A stretch of DNA of 64,000 nt, taken from the NCBI RefSeq assembly GCF_000421485.1, contig NZ_ATXC01000001.1, positions 1,295,087 through 1,359,086 on the forward strand. Reading direction: 5' to 3'. The notes below the pieces were generated by a model. That model saw only the letters and a list, made by a program, of their open reading frames with translations, was not told where the DNA came from and ran no database searches. Made by a program: the position numbers and the translations under genes. The stretch comes from Desulfurobacterium sp. TC5-1. Lineage in GTDB: Bacteria > Aquificota > Aquificia > Desulfurobacteriales > Desulfurobacteriaceae. Below are positions 9,651 through 17,934 of the stretch, piece after piece (the first letter of the stretch is position 1; the number at the start of each line of letters is the position of its first letter).

Positions 9651-9721
9651 TTCAATTTTCCCGAGTGTTTAAGATAGAAAAGAAAGAGAACCATAAAGAT
9701 AGTGAAACCTATTATTCCCAT
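9647..9721 (-). CDS. possible 24-aa membrane microprotein upstream of the radical SAM gene
   Basis: An ATG at 9721 opens 24 codons encoding a hydrophobic stretch (GFTIFMVLFLFYL) followed by a basic tail, ending in a TGA that overlaps the ATG of the radical SAM gene (ATGA). The single-span profile and the coupling geometry favour a real small ORF or a translational leader. No Shine-Dalgarno sequence is visible before the ATG, and the ORF is short enough to occur by chance. It fills most of the gap between the serA terminator and the next gene. Confidence 0.25.
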   Translation of the reverse strand: MGIIGFTIFMVLFLFYLKHSGKLK

Positions 9722-9730
9722 TTTTAGAAA

Positions 9731-9760
9731 CAAAAAAGGTTATGGCGCCGCCTGGCGCCT
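9731..9760 (-). terminator. Rho-independent terminator after serA
   Basis: Read on the minus strand, GGCGCC, a four-base loop and GGCGCC form a GC-only six-bp stem just past the serA TGA at 9764, followed by ATAACC and a run of six T. The shape fits an intrinsic terminator, with the U tract starting a few bases later than ideal. Confidence 0.6.
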
Positions 9761-9763
9761 GTA

Positions 9764-11356
9764 TCATCCAAGGTCAACTTTTTTAATCTCCATAATTTCT
9801 GGAAGCTGACTCATCTCTTTAATAGCTTCCTCTGGAACCTCATCATCAACGAGAATAACAGCCTTTGCCTCTTTTCCTCTCTCGACTCTACCAAGCTGGA
9901 ATCCTGCAATGTTAACGTTGTGCTTTCCAAGAATAGAACCGAGCTTCCCAATAACCCCCGGAATGTCAATGTTCTTGATAAGGAGAAACTTCCCTTCCGG
10001 AGAAAGATCAAAGAGAAAACCATTGATCTCAACGATTTTCGGGAACTTATCCTCTATAACCGTTCCAGCTATTGAGAACGTCCCCTCCTGCGTTCCACAG
10101 CTTATCCTTATAAGCCTCTTAAAGTTGATACCCTCTTCTCTTCTAACTTCAACGATGTTTATACCCCTCTCTTTTGCAAGAAAAGGAGCATTAATGTAGT
10201 TAACGGGAAGGTCAACTATCGGTGCAAGAAATCCTTTTAAGAATGCTGCAGTAAAGGCTTTAACATCTTCGCCAAGGTCACCGCTGTACTCTATAACAAC
10301 CTCTTTTGAACGGGCACAGGCAACCTGAACGGCAAATCTTCCAAGTTTCTCTGCAAGTTCCATCCAGGGTTTCATAACCTTTGCAGTTGTCTCCTCAAAC
10401 GGCGCATTAACCGAAAACTCAACCTCCTCGCCGCGGAGAGCAGCAAGCACTTGATTTGCAATGATTACAGCAACGTTAGTTTGAGACTCGTAGGTATTAG
10501 CACCAATATGAGGCGTAACGATAATGTTCGGAGCCTCAAGAAGAATGTTGTCGGTAGCAGGTTCCTTAACAAAAACATCAACGGCAGCTGCTCTCACTTT
10601 CCCACTTACGAGGGCATCATAGAGATCCTTTTCGTTAATGATGCCGCCCCTTGCTATGTTTAAAAGGATAACCCCGTCCTTCATCTTCTCTATCTCTTTC
10701 TTCGTTATCATATTTCTCGTTTCATCGGTGAGGGGCGTATGAACAGTTATAATATCAGCTTTTTCAAGAAGGGTATCGAGCTTATCAACAAGCTCAACAC
10801 CAAGCCTTTCAGCCTTTTCCCTTTTTATGTAAGGGTCGTAGGCAATCACCTTCATATCAAACGCCTTAGCCCTTATACCAACCCTTGAACCAATACGCCC
10901 AAAACCTATAATGCCAAGCGTCTTACCTGAAAGCTCAACGCCCATAAACTTCTTTCTGTCCCACCTTCTCTCATCCTTCAAGGATCTGTGGGCGTAAGGA
11001 ATCTGACGGGCAGCTGCAATCATCATTCCCATTGTGTGCTCTGTTGCAGCAAGAGTATTACCGGTCGGGGCATTAACAACTAAAATACCTCTCCTTGATG
11101 CCTCTTCAAGATCAATGTTGTCAACACCAACGCCTGCCCTACCGATAACTTTAAGCTTTTCTGCCCTTGAAATAAGCTCCTTGTTAACAGGTGTCCCGCT
11201 CCTCGTTATTATGGCGTCGTACTCCGGAATAATCTCAAGAATCCTTTCAAAATTTCTGAAAAGTTCCGGGTCATAGGTTAGCTCAACATCCGGCTGACTT
11301 TTGAGAATGTTTATCCCCGGTTCTGCAATGTGTTCCGTAACAAGCACCTTAAACAT
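9764..11356 (-). CDS. serA: D-3-phosphoglycerate dehydrogenase
   Basis: SerA oxidises 3-phosphoglycerate with NAD+ in the first committed step of serine synthesis. The 530-aa sequence shows the long form: a 2-hydroxyacid dehydrogenase core with the nucleotide-binding GKTLGIIGFGRIGSRV (about residue 145), the catalytic-His region VTPHIGANTYESQ, an intervening domain from about residue 315, and a C-terminal ACT regulatory domain (IDIPGVIGKLGSILGKHNVNI). The ACT domain suggests serine feedback. GGAGG lies upstream of the ATG. It is monocistronic, with a hairpin terminator behind it. Confidence 0.97.
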   Translation of the reverse strand: MFKVLVTEHIAEPGINILKSQPDVELTYDPELFRNFERILEIIPEYDAIITRSGTPVNKELISRAEKLKVIGRAGVGVDNIDLEEASRRGILVVNAPTGNTLAATEHTMGMMIAAARQIPYAHRSLKDERRWDRKKFMGVELSGKTLGIIGFGRIGSRVGIRAKAFDMKVIAYDPYIKREKAERLGVELVDKLDTLLEKADIITVHTPLTDETRNMITKKEIEKMKDGVILLNIARGGIINEKDLYDALVSGKVRAAAVDVFVKEPATDNILLEAPNIIVTPHIGANTYESQTNVAVIIANQVLAALRGEEVEFSVNAPFEETTAKVMKPWMELAEKLGRFAVQVACARSKEVVIEYSGDLGEDVKAFTAAFLKGFLAPIVDLPVNYINAPFLAKERGINIVEVRREEGINFKRLIRISCGTQEGTFSIAGTVIEDKFPKIVEINGFLFDLSPEGKFLLIKNIDIPGVIGKLGSILGKHNVNIAGFQLGRVERGKEAKAVILVDDEVPEEAIKEMSQLPEIMEIKKVDLG

Positions 11357-11488
11357 CTATGCAAACCTCCAGATTTTATTACAATATTAATCACGGATAC
11401 AGCCGAACAAAAGTCAACAAATTCTAAAGATTATGATAACACTTATTTTTATCTTTAAAGTATGAATAGTCAAGGAATGGAGGCACAG

Positions 11489-12196
11489 ATGACAATCATT
11501 GGAACCAGTGGATTCATGTATAGAGAGTGGAAAAACACGTTCTACCCCGAAGGATTCCCCATGTCCTCCTATCTCAGCTATTACAGCAGAAACTTTAACG
11601 GTGTTGAGATAAACTCCACGTTTTATCGCTTACCGGTAAAAAGCTCCATTAAAAACTACAAAAGGGTAAATTTAACCTTCGTTTTTAAACTATTTAGAGG
11701 AATCACCCACTACGGTCACCTTGAAGAGAAAAACATAAAACCGTTTTTAGAGATAAAAGATATTCTGGAAGAAAAACTCTTCGGTTTTTTAGCCCAGTTT
11801 CCGGCAAGCTTCAAGGCAACAGAAAAGAACAAAAACTTCATAATTGACATAATCAATGCTTTCAGCGGCATTCCAGTAGTCTGCGAACTGAGATCAAAAG
11901 ACTGGGAAAAAGAGAGCATGTTCTTTAAGGAAAATAACATTCCTGTCTGTTTTTCCGACTTCCCGATAACCTTTCACTGGTTCAAAAAGGGAAATGCAAC
12001 CAGGGAAATTGCATACTTTAGATTTCACGGCAGGAGAAAACTCTACGACTACTGCTACTCGGACGAAGAACTTAAAGAGTTTGCAGAAAAGATAAAATCC
12101 GTAGAATCAAAAACAAAATTATGCTTTTTCAACAATACAGCAAAAGGATATGCTCCGAAAAATGCCCTGAAATTAAAAGAGCTCCTTCAAATTTAA
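11489..12196 (+). CDS. DUF72 domain protein (YecE-like)
   Basis: The sequence MTIIGTSGFMYREWKNTFYP matches the opening of the DUF72 TIM-barrel family, and later blocks (VEINSTFYRLP, FAQFPASFK-like, VVCELRSKDW, AYFRFHGR) follow in family order. The function of DUF72 proteins is not established. The frame is open from an ATG at 11462, but GGAGG at 11479-11483, five bases before the ATG at 11489, makes the later start much better (235 aa). The stop overlaps the convergent end of flhB by four bases. Confidence 0.85.
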   Translation: MTIIGTSGFMYREWKNTFYPEGFPMSSYLSYYSRNFNGVEINSTFYRLPVKSSIKNYKRVNLTFVFKLFRGITHYGHLEEKNIKPFLEIKDILEEKLFGFLAQFPASFKATEKNKNFIIDIINAFSGIPVVCELRSKDWEKESMFFKENNIPVCFSDFPITFHWFKKGNATREIAYFRFHGRRKLYDYCYSDEELKEFAEKIKSVESKTKLCFFNNTAKGYAPKNALKLKELLQI

Positions 12197-13236
12197 AGCT
12201 TTCCACGACGACGGTAGATTTTTGCAAGGATACGGGCAATGGCAACGTAAAGTTCCTCTGGAATCGTATCACCAACGTCACAAGATTCATAAAGTGTTCT
12301 TGCCAGGGGCGGGTCTTCAACAATAGGAACGTTATGTTCCTTGGCTATCTCTTTTATACGTAAAGCTATCTCATCAACACCCTTTGCAACAACTGTCGGT
12401 GCTACCATCTTTTTACGCTCATACTTAAGAGCAACAGCATAGTGTTCCGGGTTTGTTATAACTACATCTGCCTTCGGAACCTCTGCCATCATCCGCCGCA
12501 TCGCGATTTCTCTTTGTTTCTTTCTGATTGCTGACTTTATAAGGGGATGACCTTCCTGCTGCTTATATTCTTCTTTCACTTCCTGCTTTGTCATTTTCAA
12601 ATTCTCTTCATACTCCCATCTGCGGTAGAAAAAGTCTATACCGGCAATGGGAATTGAGAAGAGGCCAAAAGCAAGAATAAGAATCAAGGTGTACTTCATC
12701 ATGAAGTAGGCCTGTTGATGGATTGAAAAAGTAAACATGCTGAATATTTCAGGAAATATCGGCTTAACCGTGTAGTAGGCAACAACAATGGCAACGGTCA
12801 ATTTTAAAATATTTCGGAAAGTCTCAAAAACAGTTTTTAAAGAAAGCAACCTCCCCAAACCTTTTATCGGGTTAATCATCTCAAATTTTGGCTGAATGGC
12901 TTTTGTTGAAAAAATAAAACCAAACTGAAGAACATTTGAAGCAATTCCAGAGATAAGAAGAGGTATCATAACGGCAATGGCGAGGACTGCAAAAATCTTA
13001 CCTGTAAGCAGAAAAAATGACGGATAAAAAATGTTGTTACACTGAGAAAAAGTAAAACGAAAATAGCCAACAAGTTTTTGAGAAGCAAAAGGAATATAAA
13101 AAATCAAAACTAAAAACATCATTATAAGCGTAGCAGCTATGGGAACATCCTGACTCTTTAGTACCTGTCCTTCTTCCCTGGCTTTCTGCCGCCGCCGCGG
13201 GGTTGCCTTTTCGGTTTTACTTGGATCTTTTGCCAT
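12193..13236 (-). CDS. flhB: flagellar export switch protein FlhB
   Basis: FlhB is a core component of the flagellar type III export gate and switches substrate specificity after hook completion. The 347-aa protein starts with the typical KTEKATPRRRQKAREEGQV, has four membrane spans (about residues 33-210) and ends with the cytoplasmic domain. The autocleavage site reads N262-P263-E264-H265 instead of the usual NPTH; the N-P bond and the His are kept, so cleavage is plausible. It is the last gene of the flagellar cluster, four bases after fliR. Confidence 0.97.
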   Translation of the reverse strand: MAKDPSKTEKATPRRRQKAREEGQVLKSQDVPIAATLIMMFLVLIFYIPFASQKLVGYFRFTFSQCNNIFYPSFFLLTGKIFAVLAIAVMIPLLISGIASNVLQFGFIFSTKAIQPKFEMINPIKGLGRLLSLKTVFETFRNILKLTVAIVVAYYTVKPIFPEIFSMFTFSIHQQAYFMMKYTLILILAFGLFSIPIAGIDFFYRRWEYEENLKMTKQEVKEEYKQQEGHPLIKSAIRKKQREIAMRRMMAEVPKADVVITNPEHYAVALKYERKKMVAPTVVAKGVDEIALRIKEIAKEHNVPIVEDPPLARTLYESCDVGDTIPEELYVAIARILAKIYRRRGKL

Positions 13237-13239
13237 CTA

Positions 13240-14022
13240 TCAACCGCCAAACAGCTTAATAAGTGTAAACAAATTGGATGTAAGCATTTCAACAAGTGAA
13301 CTTATAGCATAGACTATAGCTGAAAAACCAACGATAAGAGCAAAAAGGCCAACAAATATTTGAAGTGGAAGCCCCACTATAAAAACGTTTATCTGAGGAA
13401 TTAACCTGTTTATAAGGGCAAGGGCAAGGTTCGTAACAAAAAGCGTAAGCATTACAGGAAAAGCTAACTTAAAAGCTAAAGAAAAAAGCAGAGCCGCCTT
13501 TGTAATCAAAAATTCAAAAATTCTGCCTGCGCTGAATGGAACCACTTTCCCGGCGGGAATAACTTTAAAACTGGCTATCGCTGCACCTATTAAAAGCCTG
13601 TAGCTTCCCGTAATGAAAAAAACAAGATAAAAAAGCAGAATATAGAGTCTATCAAGAACAGAAATAACACCAAACGTCGGATCAAACATGTTGGCGACTG
13701 TTAAGCCCATTGAATAACTGATAAGCTCCGCCGCATAGGAAACAATTCCTATAAAAATCGCCGTAACAAGGGCAAAAGAGAGACCTATAAAAACTTCCTT
13801 TAAAACCATAGCCGCCATATCAATAAGTGTATAGTGTTCTATCGGAACCTGAACGTTAACTATCATAGAAACAAAAAATGACAGTGAAACAATAAGAATA
13901 ACTCTTACATTTACAGGAACCATAGAAGTATTAATAAAAGGAAAAGCCATAAAAAAAGCACCCAGCCTGGACAAAACAGCGAAGAAACCACCTATCTGAG
14001 AGGGCGTAATAAATCCGTTCAT
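13240..14022 (-). CDS. fliR: flagellar export gate protein FliR
   Basis: FliR is the fourth transmembrane subunit of the export gate and packs into the FliPQR complex inside the MS ring. The 260-aa sequence is almost wholly hydrophobic with about six spans and shows the family motifs RLGAFFMAFPF near the start and GLPLQIFVGLFALI near residue 215. The start overlaps the fliQ stop by four bases (ATGA), so FliR synthesis is coupled to FliQ. Confidence 0.96.
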   Translation of the reverse strand: MNGFITPSQIGGFFAVLSRLGAFFMAFPFINTSMVPVNVRVILIVSLSFFVSMIVNVQVPIEHYTLIDMAAMVLKEVFIGLSFALVTAIFIGIVSYAAELISYSMGLTVANMFDPTFGVISVLDRLYILLFYLVFFITGSYRLLIGAAIASFKVIPAGKVVPFSAGRIFEFLITKAALLFSLAFKLAFPVMLTLFVTNLALALINRLIPQINVFIVGLPLQIFVGLFALIVGFSAIVYAISSLVEMLTSNLFTLIKLFGG

Positions 14023-14288
14023 TTCAGCAGCGACGCAATCAGGTTAAAGTTTTCTTTAGTGTAATCAACAAGCTTCACCATCATCCAGCTTCCAAAAATA
14101 AAAAGAGCAATAATCGCAGCAAGAATTTTGGGGATAAAGGTAAGCGTCATTTCATGAATCTGAGTGGCAGCTTGAAAAATGCTTATAACCAGACCAACAA
14201 CAAATGTGATAAGCAGAACCGGTGTTCCCACAAGGAGGGTAACTTTCAACATGCTGTGACCAACCGTTATAGCCTGATCTATCGTCAT
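14019..14288 (-). CDS. fliQ: flagellar export gate protein FliQ
   Basis: FliQ is the small two-span subunit of the export gate. The 89-aa protein has the expected hydrophobic segments (residues about 16-40 and 50-75) and the family motif VGLVISIFQAATQIHEMTL. It overlaps fliP upstream and fliR downstream by four bases each, the classical fliP-fliQ-fliR order. Confidence 0.96.
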   Translation of the reverse strand: MTIDQAITVGHSMLKVTLLVGTPVLLITFVVGLVISIFQAATQIHEMTLTFIPKILAAIIALFIFGSWMMVKLVDYTKENFNLIASLLK

Positions 14289-15001
14289 CGATAACTCCCG
14301 ACAATTGCTTTAACCAAAAGCTCCCACCCGTCGGCAAGAACAAAAAGTATCAATTTAAAAGGAAGTGATAACATCATCGGTGGAATCATCATCATACCCA
14401 TCGACATGAGAATGCTTGCAACCAACATATCTATAACGATAAACGGCAGGTATATCACAAACACAACTATGAAAGCCGTTTTTATCTCGCTTATCATGAA
14501 AGCAGGAATAAGAGTGATCATGGAAAGCTCATCGGGTGATTTAACCTCTTTTCCAGACAGATTTATAAAAAGCTTAAGATCCTCCTTTCTGGTATTCTTA
14601 AGCATAAACTCTTTAATAGGTTGCATCGACCGTTTTATAGCTTCAACATCTGTTATCTCTTTTTTCATGTAAGGTTGAATCGCCACCTCGTCTATTTGCT
14701 TAAAAACTGGCTGCATAACGAAAAAGGTTAAAAATAAAGAAAGGGCGATAACCACCTGATTTGGCGGTGTTTGAGGTGTTCCAAGAGCGTTCCTTAAAAG
14801 GGAAAGAATTATGACGATACGGGTAAAAGCTGTAACAGTTATAAGGATAGCCGGTGCAAGAGTAAGAATTGTCAAAAGCAGAATAATTTTCAAATTAACA
14901 TCTAAATTTCCCAAATTAGACACAATGTTTTGAAGAGTCTCCCCGTGTGCAGCGGCAGGAACCATTAGAACGAACAAACTACATGTCAGAATCTTCTTCA
15001 T
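14285..15001 (-). CDS. fliP: flagellar export gate protein FliP
   Basis: FliP forms the pentameric core of the export gate. The C-terminal family motif (MLSLPFKLILFVLADGWELL) and the central FTRIVIILSLLRNALGTPQTPPNQV are unmistakable. The open frame extends to an ATG at 15040, but starting at the ATG at 15001 gives a clean signal peptide (MKKILTCSLFVLMVPAAAHG), as FliP proteins have, with a GTGGAG site just ahead. I therefore prefer 15001 (238 aa). The start lies within the end of fliO. Confidence 0.95.
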   Translation of the reverse strand: MKKILTCSLFVLMVPAAAHGETLQNIVSNLGNLDVNLKIILLLTILTLAPAILITVTAFTRIVIILSLLRNALGTPQTPPNQVVIALSLFLTFFVMQPVFKQIDEVAIQPYMKKEITDVEAIKRSMQPIKEFMLKNTRKEDLKLFINLSGKEVKSPDELSMITLIPAFMISEIKTAFIVVFVIYLPFIVIDMLVASILMSMGMMMIPPMMLSLPFKLILFVLADGWELLVKAIVGSYR

Positions 15002-15248
15002 TACTCCACTCTTTAAGTTTCTTAAAACCTGTTTCATCAAAAGATAGAAGTATTTTACTATCTTTCACCTCTATCAGAACAAAACCTCTGTTTCTTGAAA
15101 TATACTTTATTTCAATAATTTTTATAGAACCGGAACGGCCGGTTTTCATCGGAAAAGAGATTTTCCCAACAGAAAAATAGATAACGGCAAGCGAAACAAC
15201 AATAATGAGAAAAACTACAATTAACTTTAAGAGATAAGTCTCAATCAA
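14979..15248 (-). CDS. fliO: flagellar biosynthesis protein FliO-like
   Basis: The 89-aa protein has one N-terminal membrane span (LLKLIVVFLIIVVSLAVIYF) and a small beta-rich cytoplasmic domain with the FliO-type run IKIIEIKYISRNRGFVLIEV. FliO is a scaffold for FliP assembly. Sequence conservation is weak in this family, so position (between fliN and fliP, overlapping both) carries much of the call. Confidence 0.8.
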   Translation of the reverse strand: MIETYLLKLIVVFLIIVVSLAVIYFSVGKISFPMKTGRSGSIKIIEIKYISRNRGFVLIEVKDSKILLSFDETGFKKLKEWSNEEDSDM

Positions 15249-15471
15249 GGTCTATCACCTTAACGCCAAACTTATCATTTACAACGATAAGCTCACCAAC
15301 ACCAAACCGCTGCCCGTTTATTTTTATTGAGAGAAACTCCTCCATCGTTTTATCAAGGGGGATAATATCCCCCTCTTTAAGCTTCAAAAGATATCCGAAA
15401 GGTTTTACCGTTTTCCCAACCTCAACAGACAGATCAAGGGTAATGTCTTTCAAATCTTCTATCTTTATCAT
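15241..15471 (-). CDS. fliN: flagellar motor switch protein FliN (SpoA domain only)
   Basis: The 76-aa protein is a single SpoA/surface-presentation domain, with the family pattern LDLSVEVGKTV, LKEGDIIPLDK and INGQRFGVGELIVVNDKFGVKV. FliN lines the bottom of the C ring and binds FliH during export. It lacks the N-terminal extension of longer FliN proteins. No fliM or fliG is in the window; either they are encoded elsewhere or this gene was separated from them. Confidence 0.9.
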   Translation of the reverse strand: MIKIEDLKDITLDLSVEVGKTVKPFGYLLKLKEGDIIPLDKTMEEFLSIKINGQRFGVGELIVVNDKFGVKVIDLD

Positions 15472-15475
15472 TACA

Positions 15476-15997
15476 CTATCCCGTCTGAATTATAAAGTCA
15501 GTAAAGTAAACATTTTTAACACCACCAAGGGGAAGTATGGCGTTTACTCTCTTGGCTATCTCTTCTTTCAAAAATTCTATACCTTCCGGAGTCTTTAGAT
15601 CGGATGAACGTTTCGTCAAAAGAAGTGTTATTATTGCATCCTTTATTTCAGGAAGTCGCTTCTCCACCTCCTGCTGAACTTTCTGATTTTTAAGCTCAAG
15701 TATAATAGAAATCCTTAGGTATCTCTCTATATCTTTATCTGCAAGGTTAACCGTAAAAGTGCCGAGGTCAAACATTATCCCGACATTTTCGGTGGCTTTA
15801 ATCTCCTCTATTATCTTCTGTGTCTGCTTCTCCTGAGAAACTTTCTGATTTTTGGCAAAAATAAATTTATAAGCGGCAAAACCGCCACCACCTAAAACAA
15901 GAAGCAAAACAACAAGAAGAATTAGCTTTTTCTTGCCACCACCCTGCTGCTGCTCACCTTCAGCCGGAACCTGCTCCTGCTTTTCCTCTTCCGCCAT
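15476..15997 (-). CDS. fliL: flagellar basal body protein FliL
   Basis: FliL is a single-pass inner-membrane protein that surrounds stator units and supports torque. The 173 aa comprise a polar, Gln/Glu-rich cytoplasmic start, a KKKLILLVVLLLVLGGGGF membrane span at residues about 22-41, and a periplasmic domain containing FDLGTFTVNLAD and RYLRISIILEL, both family signatures. It follows flgE after a 43-nt gap and precedes fliN by four bases. Confidence 0.94.
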   Translation of the reverse strand: MAEEEKQEQVPAEGEQQQGGGKKKLILLVVLLLVLGGGGFAAYKFIFAKNQKVSQEKQTQKIIEEIKATENVGIMFDLGTFTVNLADKDIERYLRISIILELKNQKVQQEVEKRLPEIKDAIITLLLTKRSSDLKTPEGIEFLKEEIAKRVNAILPLGGVKNVYFTDFIIQTG

Positions 15998-16040
15998 ACA
16001 TCCCTCAACTCATCGATATTTTTATAAGACCCTTAAAAAT

Positions 16041-17279
16041 TTACCTCTTAATGTTCATCGTTTCCTGAAGAATCTGGTCATCAGTCGTTATCACTCTTGC
16101 ATTTGCCTGGTAGGCTCTCTGGGCAGTAATAAGATTAATAAACTCAGAAGCTATGTCAACGTTTGACATCTCAAGCATCCCACTTCTTATCTTGGAAATA
16201 ACACCACCTGGCATGATAACCGGCGTAAAGGTCTGCTGGTTGGGAAGGTATAGCCAGCTTCCCTTCCTGGTGAGAATCTCCTTATCTTTAAATGTGGCTA
16301 TTGCAAGCCTCGCAATATCTTTAACTTTACCGTTAGTGTAAGAGGCTTTTATGATACCATCCTCACTTACAGAAACGGCCATCAGATCGCCTTTGCTGTT
16401 TCCGTCCTGTTCTGCATAGAATATGAAGTCTGAAGCAACCTGTCTCATACCGTCAAACTGAAGACTTATATTCATGGGACTGGTAGCACCGTTCGTAAGC
16501 ACCACGGAGACTGTTGTGGGTGAACCGCCGGTTAAGTTACCGTCACTGTCAAACGTAAGAGTGGTGCTTCCTACCTCTGTAGTCGTATCTCCGTCAGCAT
16601 AAACATGGACATCCCAGGAGTTTGTCGCCGCATCTGTATGAACGAAGTAAAGATCAAGCGTATGAGGATTGCCAAGAGAATCGTAAACAGTTACAGAGTT
16701 TACATAGTTATAGGTCGTTGAATCTGTCGGATTAAAAGCAGCAGCAGGCAGAACAGGTGCTCTTGAGTCAAGATTGCTCGGTTCTTTCATCTTTACGTAG
16801 GTGGTTTTTGCAGGCTGCATACTCATAGGTATGTTGATGCTTCCAATTGAACCCGACATATTTCCAACATCATCAAGCATCCATCCCTGAACTTTCATAC
16901 CGAGCATATTTATAAGATCACCATTTGCATCAAGCCTGAACTGACCATTCCTTGTGTAGTATGTAACACCGTCGTTAGACCTTACCATAAAGAAGCCTTC
17001 ACCATCAAGAGCCATATCAAGAGGATTGTTGGTGTTCATAAAGGTTCCTTGAGAAAAATCTTTGACAGTTGCACCAACAAAAACACCACCACCAATTTCT
17101 CTATTTATTGGAGAACCATTGCTGTAAGTTGTAAGGCTGCTCGCAAGTAAATCTTCAAAAACTGCCCTTTCCGCTTTATATCCCACCGTGTTTACATTAG
17201 CTATGTTATCTGAAATAACTGAAAGCCAGTTCTTTTCAGCATTTAATCCTGTAAAAGCCGTATAGAATGACTGTAGCAT
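16041..17279 (-). CDS. flgE: flagellar hook protein FlgE
   Basis: FlgE polymerises into the hook. The 412-aa sequence has the rod/hook N-terminal motif (LQSFYTAFTGLNAEKNWLSVISDNIANVNTVGYK region), the FlgE-specific NNPLDMALDGEGFFMV block near residue 84, a Thr/Ser-rich variable middle, and the C-terminal SNVDIASEFINLITAQRAYQ helix. It is exported through the flagellar type III gate, so it has no cleavable signal. It follows flgD by one base, and FlgD is its cap protein. Confidence 0.97.
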   Translation of the reverse strand: MLQSFYTAFTGLNAEKNWLSVISDNIANVNTVGYKAERAVFEDLLASSLTTYSNGSPINREIGGGVFVGATVKDFSQGTFMNTNNPLDMALDGEGFFMVRSNDGVTYYTRNGQFRLDANGDLINMLGMKVQGWMLDDVGNMSGSIGSINIPMSMQPAKTTYVKMKEPSNLDSRAPVLPAAAFNPTDSTTYNYVNSVTVYDSLGNPHTLDLYFVHTDAATNSWDVHVYADGDTTTEVGSTTLTFDSDGNLTGGSPTTVSVVLTNGATSPMNISLQFDGMRQVASDFIFYAEQDGNSKGDLMAVSVSEDGIIKASYTNGKVKDIARLAIATFKDKEILTRKGSWLYLPNQQTFTPVIMPGGVISKIRSGMLEMSNVDIASEFINLITAQRAYQANARVITTDDQILQETMNIKR

Positions 17280-17280
17280 A

Positions 17281-17934
17281 TCACCCTCCTATTCCTACAA
17301 GTTTAGAATCATCTATCGTAAATGAAGAAGTGCTCAAAACGATTGAGCCGTCACTTTCCTTCTCAACACCCGTAACAAGAGCCTGACTTATTACCGTTGC
17401 ATCTACCGGATTACCGCCTGATGTAGCCTCAACGCTAACCGTGTAATAACCATCAGGAAGGGAAGGATTATCAATAGAAATTGGATATGAAACGCCACCC
17501 TGAAGGTTGTATAGCGTCTCAGAATCAACAACGTTACCGGCTGAGTCGAGAATATTTACCTTAACGGTATCGGCCGCCGAATCAAGTTTAATTTCAGCAT
17601 AGCCGGAGCCACCTTCAATATATGTTCTATTACCTTCATACTTAACTACTTTTCCAATAAGAGAAGAGGCCGTCAAAAGCGCATTGGATTGGTTTGCTTC
17701 CAGCAATTGCTTAACGCTCGTTTCAAAGTCATCGTAAGTCTGAAGTTCTTCAAGCTTCACCGTATTATCTATAAAATCTGAAATGTCCTCCGCCTGCAGA
17801 GGATCCTGCCATTGAAGGTCTGCAAGGAGAACTTTAAGAAAATCCTCCTGTGACATTTTCGAATTATCATAATTGGCATCAACAATCTTAACTTGCTGAG
17901 CGTCAGGATTATATGTTATTCCACTGATATCCAT
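17281..17934 (-). CDS. flgD: flagellar hook capping protein FlgD
   Basis: FlgD caps the growing hook and is needed for FlgE polymerisation. The 217 aa carry the N-terminal signature MSQEDFLKVLLADLQWQDPLQ, then SDFIDNTVKLEELQ, and a C-terminal FlgD-Ig/Tudor-like region with VNILDSAGNVV and LPDGYYTVSVEAT. A GGGGG site precedes the ATG, and the start overlaps the end of fliI by 26 nt. Confidence 0.95.
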   Translation of the reverse strand: MDISGITYNPDAQQVKIVDANYDNSKMSQEDFLKVLLADLQWQDPLQAEDISDFIDNTVKLEELQTYDDFETSVKQLLEANQSNALLTASSLIGKVVKYEGNRTYIEGGSGYAEIKLDSAADTVKVNILDSAGNVVDSETLYNLQGGVSYPISIDNPSLPDGYYTVSVEATSGGNPVDATVISQALVTGVEKESDGSIVLSTSSFTIDDSKLVGIGG

